Positions 24,383-34,300 of a stretch of DNA of 39,253 bases are shown here, piece by piece. How positions within the stretch are numbered: position 1 is the stretch's first letter; each line of letters begins with the position of its first letter. The notes below the pieces were generated by a model, which had not been told where the DNA came from, searched no databases, and worked only from the letters and a program-made list of their open reading frames with translations. This stretch comes from an uncultured Bacteroidales bacterium (GTDB lineage Bacteria > Bacteroidota > Bacteroidia > Bacteroidales > Bacteroidaceae): the NCBI GenBank assembly GCA_902786925.1, contig CADAEK010000024.1, positions 1 to 39,253 of the forward strand, given 5' to 3'. Both the position numbers and the translations under genes were made by a program.

Positions 24383-25438
24383 TTATGAGCACTTGATGGT
24401 CTGTCCCGTACGTAAGACAGAAGTGGATTTGATACCATTGAGACGACAAAGCTTCTCTACAGTTGTGCCATGTTGGCGCGCAATGGAGTAGAGAGTGTCA
24501 CCTTTCTTTACTGAATACGAAACAGCCTTGTTGCTTGTTTTCTTTCTTGAAGACTGCTTGTTGACTGCATTTTGCTTCGCTTCAGCACTTTCTTCGGAAG
24601 ATTCGGATGTTCTGTCGTATGCTTCACTTGTTGATGCCGTTGCGTGTTGGTTGTCGTTAGCTTTCATTTGGTTGGCCGTACGTGCAGCAATGCTTCCGTG
24701 GCTAATACCATTGCGCATCACATAGAAATCGCTTGTCACGTCTTGGTGCTCGAAATCAAAGAGCAAGGCGGGATTGATGGGCTGTCCCAACACGCGAGTC
24801 TCAAAGTGCAGGTGGGAACCGTATGACTTGCCGGTGTTGCCACCTAAACCGATAGGCTCTCCAGCGCGAACGATTTGGTCTTTCTTGACCAACTGCTTGC
24901 TCAAGTGGCCATAGAGCGTCTCAAGGCCATTTGGATGGCGCAATACCAAATAGTAGCCATAGCCGCGTCCGTTGTATTTGCAAATGCGCACTTTACCATC
25001 GAATGCAGCGCGGATGGTGTCGCCGATATAGACCTTAATATCCAGACCTTCGTGTTGGCGTCCCCAACGTGGGCCAAATTGAGAGTTGATCTTTCTGCTA
25101 GGAGTTGGCATGCAGAAACCTCTCAGGTCTATCTTGTAGTTGGCTGGGACAACGCCGCTGCAACTTCTGATATTATCAGTCCAGTCGGTGTAAATGTTGG
25201 CTGCAGGGTTGTTGAGGTCTGCAGAAAGGGCTGCTGTATTGTTAAGTTTAACGTTTCGGATGTCTTTTAGGCGCCTGTCGGATGGTGCTTGTCTTGCAAT
25301 GGCGTCTTGCGCAAAGCTGCTCAGCGAGACCATCGAGAGAAGGGCTATTCCTATTGCTTTTGAAATGTTGCTAATAATCACAGTTCTTGGGGTTTTAGTA
25401 GAGTTAGATATGACGAAAAGGGTAGAGTTAATACTCAT
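24383..25438 (-). CDS. M23 family metallopeptidase with C-terminal LysM domain
   Basis: A ~351-residue secreted cell-wall hydrolase of the lysostaphin/LytM group. After an N-terminal hydrophobic segment (~27-44, KAIGIALLSMVSLSSFAQ) the M23 domain (~105-225) shows the zinc and catalytic residues: H119 and D123 in QHEGLDIK, H168 in YGHLSK, and H199/H201 in SHLHFE. A Ser/Lys/Glu-rich linker leads to a LysM peptidoglycan-binding domain (~306-351, VKKGDTLYSIARQHGTTVEKLCRLNGI). It should cut peptide cross-links in peptidoglycan or activate amidases. The start is uncertain: ATG 25438 overlaps the ndk stop by 11 bases and gives a long n-region. It is probably co-transcribed with ndk. Confidence 0.88.
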   Translation of the reverse strand: MSINSTLFVISNSTKTPRTVIISNISKAIGIALLSMVSLSSFAQDAIARQAPSDRRLKDIRNVKLNNTAALSADLNNPAANIYTDWTDNIRSCSGVVPANYKIDLRGFCMPTPSRKINSQFGPRWGRQHEGLDIKVYIGDTIRAAFDGKVRICKYNGRGYGYYLVLRHPNGLETLYGHLSKQLVKKDQIVRAGEPIGLGGNTGKSYGSHLHFETRVLGQPINPALLFDFEHQDVTSDFYVMRNGISHGSIAARTANQMKANDNQHATASTSEAYDRTSESSEESAEAKQNAVNKQSSRKKTSNKAVSYSVKKGDTLYSIARQHGTTVEKLCRLNGIKSTSVLRTGQTIKCS

Positions 25439-25889
25439 CATTGGCATACAGGTATTGGAAGACTCCAGGTGTATAATCAAAGATTTCTTCTGGCTTGAAG
25501 AAGCGGTTCAACTCAATAATTGCATTTTCGGGTGAATCAGAGGTGTGAATAATGTTCTCTTGGAAACTCATACCGAAATCCCCACGGATAGTTCCAGGGG
25601 CAGCCTTTCTTGAGTTGGTGCTACCAGTCATCGATCGCACGGTTTCAACAGCGTCAACACCTTCGTAACAACAGCAAACAACAGGAGATGCCATCATTGA
25701 GTTCTTGATGCGCTGAAAGAAAGGCTTCTCAGCTAAATGGGCATAGTGCTCATTGAGAAGCTCGTCTGTGAGCTGCATCATTTTCATACCTGCCAAACGC
25801 AGTCCTTTGCGCTCAAAACGGGCTGTTACTTCGCCGACGAGTGCGCGCTGTACTGCACCTGGTTTTAAAATTACAAGAGTTTTCTCCAT
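25428..25889 (-). CDS. ndk: Nucleoside diphosphate kinase
   Basis: A 153-residue enzyme balancing nucleoside triphosphate pools by phosphate transfer through a His. The active-site histidine is H115 in ENIIHTSDS, and the N-terminal TLVILKPGAVQR and TNSRKAAPGTIRGDFG motifs are typical. Length is normal. A candidate promoter lies ~95 bases upstream (25983-26014). The M23/LysM gene overlaps its 3' end, so the two are likely one transcript. Confidence 0.97.
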   Translation of the reverse strand: MEKTLVILKPGAVQRALVGEVTARFERKGLRLAGMKMMQLTDELLNEHYAHLAEKPFFQRIKNSMMASPVVCCCYEGVDAVETVRSMTGSTNSRKAAPGTIRGDFGMSFQENIIHTSDSPENAIIELNRFFKPEEIFDYTPGVFQYLYANDEY

Positions 25890-25982
25890 TGTTAGTTATT
25901 ACTAATTTTCTCGTTGTCTTCGAGTTACTTCTGTCTCACTTTATGCATCGAACATAATGCGTATAGACTCTAAATTTCCTTG

Positions 25983-26014
25983 CAAAGGTATAAAAAAGAA
26001 TCGTGACTGCCAAG
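25983..26014 (-). promoter_or_regulatory. Candidate promoter of ndk
   Basis: TAccTTTG on the minus strand (25983-25990) with a partial -33 CTTG (26011-26014) at 20 bases. The -7 box is a perfect match; the -33 box is off by one base. Confidence 0.55.
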
Positions 26015-26040
26015 TTTGTGTGGAATAAATTACGTTTTTT

Positions 26041-26217
26041 TTACAAATCGAGACATTTCTTCACTTCGGCTTCCACGTTTGTCAACTTCTCTTTGCAGAA
26101 TTCCACGAGGCATTTTGCCTCTTTCAAGTTGGCTGTGAGTGAGTCGATGTCTGTCTCTCCGCTTTCTATCTGTTTTACAATTTGTTCTAGGCGCTTCATC
26201 GCCTTTTCATATGTCAT
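26041..26217 (-). CDS. xseB: Exodeoxyribonuclease VII small subunit
   Basis: A 58-residue helical protein (MTYEKAMKRLEQIVKQIESGE...) with the typical XseB pattern of two helices and a KLTNVEAEVKKCL end. It partners XseA to degrade single-stranded DNA into oligonucleotides. The ATG at 26215-26217 overlaps the xseA stop as ATGA, a classic coupling arrangement, so it is preferred over the ATG at 26229 that would add four residues (MDKK). No terminator was identified downstream. Confidence 0.93.
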   Translation of the reverse strand: MTYEKAMKRLEQIVKQIESGETDIDSLTANLKEAKCLVEFCKEKLTNVEAEVKKCLDL

Positions 26218-27515
26218 TTTTTTGTCCATGTGATAGTTGATTTGAGTGTTCCAGATGCTAATATGGTTTCTATTTCATCGCCAGCTTTCACCTCGGTCGC
26301 TTGCTTGATTGCTTGGCCGTTTACACGCGTGATGCTGAACCCTAAACGAAGAATATGGCTAGGGTCAGAACCTTGTATCTTGCCTTCATTCAATAGAATG
26401 CGAGTATTCTCTCTTTGGATGAGGATGGGAGCATGGAGACGAATGCTTTGGTATAGGTGCTCTACTGTCCCTTTGGCCTGTTCAACCTTGAGCAGGCTGT
26501 TATTTGATAAAGTAGCCATGAGCTGATGGAGTTTCAAGTCCTCTCGTGCTTTTACTTGCGCGAAGAGTAAGGGGGCCTTTCCTGCCAAAAGCTTGAGCCT
26601 GTCGTTTTCGTAATATAGTAGTTGTTTTGTTTGTTCCATCAGTCGGGCTGCGAAATCCTCTAGCATGTCCAATTCCTCCTCTTGGTGATGAATGAGCAAT
26701 TCTGCTGCAGCCGTCGGTGTCTTTACCCGTGTATGGGCAATGAGGTCAATGATCGTGTCATCGCGTTCGTGTCCGATGCCTGTGATGACGGGAAGGGGGA
26801 ATTGAGCTACGTTCTCTGCAAGTTCTAATGAGTCAAATCCCTGTAAATCGGAGGAGGCTCCACCTCCTCTGATGATAACAACAGCATCCCACTCATCTAT
26901 TTCTTTGGCGATGCGGTTAAGTGCAGAAATAATGCTGTCAGCCACGTCGTTTCCTTGCATCGTTGCTTGAAAAAGCTTGGTCTTGAAGGATAATCTTCTT
27001 TTGTTGTGAATCAACTGGTTGTGAAAGTCTTCATAACCAGCAGCTGTGGCTGATGATATGACAGCGATACGTTGCAGCAAGCGAGGAAGTGGCAGCTCTT
27101 TATTCATGGTGCTGATGCCTTCTTCTTCTAACTGTCGCAAGATTTCCTGCCGTCTTCGGGCCAGGTCTCCCAGAGTGTATGTGGGGTCAATGTCTGTAAT
27201 GTTGAGAGAATACCCGTAGAGTTCGTGAAAGGTTACTTCTACTTGTACGAGCACTTGCATGCCTGTGGACAACGTTTGTCCAGTAGTTTGTTCGAACATT
27301 GGCTTTAGAAAGGCCCATCGGTTCGCCCACACTTGCGCCCGCGCTTTTGCCACCATGTTCCCCCCGTTTTTGTCTTTCTGAACCAGTTCCATGTAGCAAT
27401 GGCGATTCACGCGCAGCTCGCTGATTTCGGCCTGCACCCAGTATGTGCTGTCCAAAGTCAGTTCCAGTGTTTGACGAACGATTCCGTTCAGTTCGTATAG
27501 TGTAAGTGCTTTCAT
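26214..27515 (-). CDS. xseA: Exodeoxyribonuclease VII large subunit
   Basis: A 433-residue catalytic subunit. An N-terminal OB-fold (~10-105, SELRVNRHCYMELVQKD) binds single-stranded DNA. The catalytic domain contains IAVISSATAAGYEDFHNQL (~137-155), VVIIRGGGASSDLQGFDSLELA (~212-233), TGIGHERDDTIIDLIAHTRVKTPTAAAE (~243-270) and a long coiled-coil region (~275-370) before a C-terminal beta segment. Length and motifs fit XseA well. It begins one base after the stop of the unknown helical gene and its stop overlaps the start of xseB, so the three genes form one operon. Confidence 0.96.
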   Translation of the reverse strand: MKALTLYELNGIVRQTLELTLDSTYWVQAEISELRVNRHCYMELVQKDKNGGNMVAKARAQVWANRWAFLKPMFEQTTGQTLSTGMQVLVQVEVTFHELYGYSLNITDIDPTYTLGDLARRRQEILRQLEEEGISTMNKELPLPRLLQRIAVISSATAAGYEDFHNQLIHNKRRLSFKTKLFQATMQGNDVADSIISALNRIAKEIDEWDAVVIIRGGGASSDLQGFDSLELAENVAQFPLPVITGIGHERDDTIIDLIAHTRVKTPTAAAELLIHHQEEELDMLEDFAARLMEQTKQLLYYENDRLKLLAGKAPLLFAQVKAREDLKLHQLMATLSNNSLLKVEQAKGTVEHLYQSIRLHAPILIQRENTRILLNEGKIQGSDPSHILRLGFSITRVNGQAIKQATEVKAGDEIETILASGTLKSTITWTKK

Positions 27516-27516
27516 C

Positions 27517-28191
27517 TTAGTTTATCTTTGGTCTTTTCCCTTCCAACACATGCACAAACGTTTCATAATTCCGGTCAATATGACTCAATTCATATTGTTC
27601 TATCTTGAGCGAGAAGCGGCCTGGAAGGTCGTCCAATCCAAAGTACGCTTTAATCAGGCATACCGCATTATAGGCGTGATCGTTTTGTCGTTTGATCAAT
27701 GCCATACAGCATTTCTTCGCAATAATCTTGTCTTCTATTAGCTTGAGTGTCTTAAAGATAAGATAGTAGGATAGGTAAGTGTCTGTCTTCAGCAGAATGC
27801 TCAATCGTGTTACTTCATCCCTGATGAGAAATGCGGCAAACAGCCCCATGGCCTGCTGCTCGGTTTGGAGCAATGGCATCACCATGTTGCACAGTTTCAC
27901 GAGCGAGTCGGGATGACTAGCTTCCAGATGCTCACACAAGTTCTGTACGTGGTCTGTGCTAAAATCAATTGTGTTGTCTTTGATGAGATGGTCTGCCGCC
28001 ACCACGCTCGTTATAAATGCGGCTCTTTTATATTTAATAATGTGTAAGAGCGTCTCCCAGAACAAGTCATTGGGCAATTGCGTCAACACTTCTTCTCTCA
28101 TCACACGCTCCATTCGTCTCAAGTCCATATTGCTGAGACTTTGTAGTGTGTGTGCCAGTCCGTCCCAATCGTGTGTGCTGATGAGGGACAT
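27517..28191 (-). CDS. Unknown helical protein in the xse operon
   Basis: A 224-residue soluble protein I do not recognise. It is almost entirely alpha-helical by composition, with no signal peptide, membrane segment or metal motif, and reads like stacked helical hairpins (for example LFWETLLHIIKYKRAAFITSVVAADHLI). ATG 28191 is preferred because AGGAG lies six bases upstream, an unusually clear ribosome site for this phylum; a GTG at 28227 would add 12 residues. Its stop is one base from xseA, so a link with exonuclease VII or DNA repair is possible, but only by position. Confidence 0.72.
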   Translation of the reverse strand: MSLISTHDWDGLAHTLQSLSNMDLRRMERVMREEVLTQLPNDLFWETLLHIIKYKRAAFITSVVAADHLIKDNTIDFSTDHVQNLCEHLEASHPDSLVKLCNMVMPLLQTEQQAMGLFAAFLIRDEVTRLSILLKTDTYLSYYLIFKTLKLIEDKIIAKKCCMALIKRQNDHAYNAVCLIKAYFGLDDLPGRFSLKIEQYELSHIDRNYETFVHVLEGKRPKIN

Positions 28192-28261
28192 CACTTTCTC
28201 CTTTTGGTCTTGGTGATAGGTGCGCACGTTGTTTTGAACAATGAGAGATGTTGAATTGGCA

Positions 28262-28293
28262 CAAAGTTAATGATAATCAGTTTATGTAGCAAA
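28262..28293 (-). promoter_or_regulatory. Promoter of the unknown gene-xseA-xseB operon
   Basis: Minus strand TTTG (28290-28293), 20 bases, TAacTTTG (28262-28269). The start would be near 28255, ~64 bases before ATG 28191. Confidence 0.75.
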
Positions 28294-28384
28294 GGAAACG
28301 GCGAAAAAGATTGGGTAAGAGCCCGCTTGGTCCATTTATGTTATGTGGAGTGAGCTGATAAACCCTTTTGCTATTTGCTATCTG

Positions 28385-31300
28385 TTACCTTGTCAGAGAG
28401 AATTTCATGCTCACGCCGAAGTCGGCAGTTATGGTGGGGTATGACGATTGTGACACTAATGGAGTGTTCTTCTGCCAGTCGAGGAAGCCTGATAGGGTCA
28501 GCAGACGACTGAATGTATAGTCTGCCGATAGGGCAATCTTGTAGGCAGTAGAGCCGTTCGTGGCAGTAGTCACAGCCGTCTGGATGTTGCGGTTCAGAGC
28601 GTTCTGCAGACGGTAAGAGAAGTCCGCGCGGATGTTTAGGTCATGGCTTACACCACGGGTACGTGCACTAGTGCGGCTGCTGGTGTCTTGCTTGTCCTTC
28701 GAGTTCTTACCCTTGGCTTTTGTCTTACGGCCTTCAATGCTCTGGATAGACTTCGCGCCAAAGAGGTTCAGGTCTTTGATTTTGTATCCGAGGCCTATTA
28801 CGATGTCATTTGAGAAATTCTCTGTCAGAGCCACACTCGTCATGGAGAGGTTTAGGGTGCGTGTCTTCCTATATTCCATCTTGGCAGTCATGCCGCTGTT
28901 GAACGCCATGTCCACGCCGATGAGAGGTAAGAACGACTCGTTGATGCTGACGGTTGAAACGTTGTACATCGAGCTAGGAATAGGGTTGCCTGTGGTCACA
29001 TCCTTGATGAATCCCCAGTCACCCATATACTCCATGAAGTTCGAGTATGAGTTGTATGCGCCTACAGAATAAATACTCTTATAGGCGTGATTGATGTTGA
29101 AGCTCTTGAAGTGGTCGGCAAACCAAGGTGAGAGCTTTGTCAGACCGCCGTACTTCACGCTCCAGTTAGGCATCATCCGTGCCAAAGCAGGGAAGATGTC
29201 GAGTGGAGAAGATACTGGGCTTCCGCCACAATATGCGCTAAGGAAGGCTGGCACCATGACGTCTGCGGAGTATTGTTCCACATGTCCATTTTCTGGGTTA
29301 TAAGCCTTGCCGGCCCATTCTTCTCCTGCGCTTGCAGGATAAGTGGCTGAGGCATATCGTTTCTCCAATCGCCTTTGGATGATAGGCAGGTTCTTGAGGA
29401 ATTTCTGGAAGTGGCTTGAGTGGTAGTTATTGTTGATGCTACCACCTGACTCGAAGGCCGAACTAATAGAGATGACCGTCATGGAGAAGCTTCCGCTTTG
29501 AGTGGTTGGCATACCGTCATACATGAACTGAATGCGCTTGGTCTTATTCACCGTTCTGGTAGCGTTCAGGTCTATCTTCAGGTCTCTTACGGGCTCGAGT
29601 GTTGCCCTCAGTTGCAGATCTTCCATGGCTGCTGTGGTAGCAGGCGTTGTGATGTTGCTGTTATCTTGCATCAGCCATCCGTTGCGAGCAGCCTTCTTGA
29701 TATATCCGTCACCTACAGCGCCAAACGCGAAGTCCAGACCTGGAGAGAGCATGCCATCCACGCTCTTTTGGCCAAATGCGTCACCCACCTCCGTGCTGAA
29801 GCCCGGTAGTGTGAGCGCATATGTGTTGCGGTAAGAAATGCTGATGTTACGCACACTCATCAGTCCTCGTGCCACAATCTGTGCCGTTTTATACCATGAA
29901 GCGTTCTCCAATGGTGCTTTAGCTACCACCGATATCTTCACGGGAATTGTGTCTTGGTTCTTCACCTTGATGGTGTTGGCGTCTATCTTCTTGTAGGAAA
30001 GATTATAGGTCTTTCCGCCCTTGGTAGTAGCACGTACAATGAGGCGCTTGGAATTCTGCCCGTGCTTAACTTCGACACCAGTCGAGTCATTCAGCACGAC
30101 TTCCTGCGTGAAGCCTTTGGTCTTCTTGTTAGCGCTGTTCTCCTTGCTGTCAGTCTTGCTGGAAGCATCTTTAGCGTCCTTCCCGTTTTTACTGTCCGCC
30201 TTCTTGTCTTTTGAGTCCTTTGTCTTTGTACTCTTGGCGGTCGTGTTGCGGCTGCTTTGAGGACTGCGGCTGTTATTACGGCTGTTGCCGGCAAACCGCT
30301 TTTCGGTGTCAGCCAGGAACTTCCATTTCTTGTACAGCGTCTCCAGGTTCATCTTTCCATTGATATTGACGGTACGCTGTGTGCCTACAGTATTTCCCAG
30401 GGACGTTCCGTCCTCCAGCTCTGTGCCGCGGGTCCAGTTGTAGTTTGCGTTGTAAGTGGCATCGGCTGTCATCCAGTCGAGCAAAGGAATCTTGTTCAGC
30501 GGCACTTGGTAAGACCCGTTGAAAGTGCTTCGGTAGGTGAGTGGGCGGCCGAACGACTTCAGGCTTCTGATGACAGAGTCTTTCCATGCCGAATATTCGT
30601 CGGGATAGAGGTGCTTGTTCACCACCGTGTGTGGCTCTTCAATCTCAGCGTGTGTGGATGAAGTCCACGACATCTTCAAGGCCTTAAAGATATCCCACTT
30701 CACAGTCAGGTCGCGGTTCCAAAGAATGAGGTCAGAGAATGTGACAGGCAGCTTCGTGCCGGCATCTATGTCGCGTTCCTGGAACTCATAGTAGTTGCGC
30801 GTCAAGTCTGTATTGAAGGCAATGTTCTGTGGTAGCCACTGGAGGTTTTGTGCCTTCAGAATGTCCAGCCACTTTGACTTGCCCTTCAAGTTCTTGAATG
30901 GTTCCCAAGCTTTGTATTTAGGGGTGTAGTTGTAGCTCAAGTTCAGCTTCCAGTTCTCCTCGTTCTCATACACGGTCGTTTCGCCGGTCTTGTATCTTTG
31001 GCTATAGCTGTAGCTGAAAGAGAAGTTGGCTGGGTCATACGGCATCGGCTTTCGGCTCTGTACGCCAGAGCGCCAGTTGCTCATGGAGAAGTTCTTATTT
31101 TTCACCACCGTTTCCGTCAAGCTGCTTAATGAGTCACGTTCTGCCGATGTGGCACACTCGTTCAGGGCATCCTTCAGCAGCATGTCCGTATCGAATGGAT
31201 TGTACTTAGGCGACAGCTTCTGCCAAGAATAAGAATAGTAAAGTGGAAGGTTCATCTTCCACTTCTCAGGGAAGAACTTGCCCAGTTCGATTTGTGTGGT

Positions 31301-34300
31301 GATGCTCCATTCGTATAGGTTGTCATTTCTGCGTTGGTTCACACCATCCTCCAGGCCGCCAAATCCAGCCGTCTCCACATGGCCAGTCACGTTCACCGAG
31401 CCCAAGTCGGACAACTGCACATTCAGATTTCCTTGAGCGGCCCAACCTCCGTCGTTCGTGTAGTCCTGCATGCGAAGCTCGTTCACCCACACTTCCACAC
31501 CGCCAGTCTTGCGGCCGTTGTTGCGCACACCAATCATCATGGTCTTTATCTCACCCAGCGATGGGTTACCGATGATGCTTATCTTGTTGTTGGGGTTGTC
31601 CTCGTCATAGATGTAATACAACTCCGTGTAGCTTGCCTTGCCCGAGGCTCTGTCCTTGTTGCGGCTGTGCTTCAGGTCGGTGAAGAGGGAGAAGTCTATG
31701 TCGAGCATGTTCTCTGCGGGCCATACAGCTTTGCAGCCTTGTGTGCTGTAAGTGTCGTAGTGCCCAGCAGGCGTCAGCTTCAGCGGAATTTCATATTCGT
31801 AGTAGTTGCTCTTGTAGTCGCTACCCATGCGCACAAAGATGCTCATCTGGTTGTCCTGCAGCTCTGTGTCGCCTTCCAGTGCATTGGCGTGTATAAACAT
31901 CTGCAGGTGCTTGTAGTGGCGGAAGTCCATATTCATGGTCTTGTACACGGCTCTTGCATCGCCTGTGGCCAGATTCTCCACCGTCAGAGCCAATGCCTGC
32001 TCGTTGTCCTGGGTGAGTTGAGGCTGTGAAGGGTCAAGCACACGGGTGATGCCAGGAGGCAGCACATAGTTGACAGGGGTCTTGTCGTTGTTCTCCTCGA
32101 TATTCACGGCAGATGGAACCAAAGTGCCACTTACGCTGGGCTTCTCGCCTGTGTAGAGCGTGTGGGTGTAGTTGCGCCATTCGCCAGCCACGAGGTCGAG
32201 GTTTGCCAGACGTACCACGATAGGCTCTTCAAAGCCCGTCATGTACATACGCATGAAGCGGATGCTTGAGAAGTCGCTGATATTGCCTTCTTTGTTCTCG
32301 AACTCCTCTACAGGAATACGGAACTGATACCAAGTGGCGCTTTCTTTCTTGCCGTTGCGCAGACCTACAGAAGTTTCGCGTGCATCGACGATGAAGTTCC
32401 TGCCCACCACCATGTCTTCAGGGCGCAGACTAACGTGGTACTCGAAGAAGTTCTCATACTCATTCATCGTGTAGTCAGAGTTCGTGTCCTCCGCATCAGG
32501 CATGCTCTTATAGGCAGTTGAGTAGCTTTCGCCCGATTCGCTGGTGTTCGGCGAGTTGCCTTGAGGCGAGTTGATGCGTTTGTAGCGGTCCAGAATCGGG
32601 GTGCGTGCTGCGTCAAAGTCGCTGCCACGGTAGTAGTGGTAGTCGTCGCCTGCAGGGTCTTCATAGATAGAGTCGTAGGCTGCGGCAGTAACCTTCCCCT
32701 TCATGGCGTTCAGGTAGTCGGCATAGATGCCAAAGGTGCGTTCGTCCTTGTTGTTCAGACCGTTCAGACCGATATCTTGGCGTTGGCGTGCACCGCTTTC
32801 GTTCGAGAAGGAATAGACCACCGATTTCTCGCTGGGCACACGTCCCCAAGCAGTTTCTGTGTAGGTAGAGGCAGAGCTGACGGGCATGCCGCTCTCGTAG
32901 AACTTCTTGCCGTCTTTCAGTACATCCTCGCTGATATCACCCAGGTTGATGTAGAAGTCGCCGCCATAACGTCGGTCGTCTTTTGTGTAGATGAAGGGGT
33001 CGAGCATCCAGAACTCGATGTATTGCACGTTGCTAGTTTCGAAGTCGCTCGTGTCTATCTTGCGCATCATGCCGCCCCAGCGTTTCTTTGGGTCGTTCAG
33101 CCGTGCATTCTCATCCACGTCTGTATCAAGGTTGTACGGACCGCGCTCGCTTGGGTAGTAGGCCAGGTTCAGAATGTCCAGCGTGTTGCTTTCGCCCATG
33201 TTCGTCTCGCGGTTTGGGTACACCTCGCGGATGTACACTTCTCGGACATAATGGTTTGAAAGCTGGTCGAGGTCATTCTTGATGTGTGATGGCGTAAGCG
33301 ATGATGAGCGGCGTGTGAAGAGTGGTTCGATATTGTACCATGCCAAGCGGGCGCGGTTGTAGCCATACTTCACGTCGTTGGTCAGCTTGCCGTATTGCAA
33401 GTGTGATGGTGTAGAAGAGAGAACCCACTCCTTGGGGTTGCTCACGTCAATAGGAGTCTTCGTGTTCTCGAAGTCGTCCAGATAGGAGGCATTTCCCTGT
33501 GTGCCATGTGCTGTGCCAGCATCCAGTTGGGCATACTCGCCCGTGAACGAGATGCTGGATGGAGCGCTGAGCTCAAGGAATGGCAGTTTGTCCAGAAGGT
33601 TCGTCAGCCACTGCGAGTTCTGCTTCCAGTTCATGTGGAGTCCCCACAGCGTGTTGTTCAAAGGCTCAGAGCCCATGCTTACCTTCGAGGTCAGCGGTTT
33701 CTCGCTCACCTTCATCCAAGTACCGCCTATGTTGAAGTTCTTGGAGAAGTCGTACTCCCAGTTCACGCCCAGCATCGTCTTGCGCATGGTAGAGAAATCG
33801 GCTTGGTCTTCCAGGCTGACGCTGACGTTTGTGCCGGCATCGATGATGCTCTGGTTGATGATGTTCACCACACCGCCTGAGTAATCGACCGTATAGTCGG
33901 TGCCTTCTGTAAGGGTCACACCGCCTGCTGTCACCGTGACAGAGCCTTCCGGAATGTAGCTGTAGCCTTCGGAGAGACGAATCACGCTGCCGTTCGAGGC
34001 TTTGTATTCGCCGACCAGCGAGAACTTGTTCTTCTCTGCCACTTGTTTTGCCACCGTCTTTGTGGAGTCGTAGAGCTCGTCGTAGCAGTATTTGTCAGCA
34101 ATAGCGTCGTCGCCTATCTTTTGTCGCAGCCAGTCGCCGAACGGTTCTACTACTGGGAAGATGACACGGCCCGTCTGTGCTTGGATGGTATAGCCTTCTA
34201 CAAAGTCAAACTTACCGTTTGGATTTGTCTTCTCGTGGTCGTCCAAGCGGTCCAGGTTCAGCAGCTTCAGCAGGGTGGTCTGCTTGAACCTCTCTTCGGG

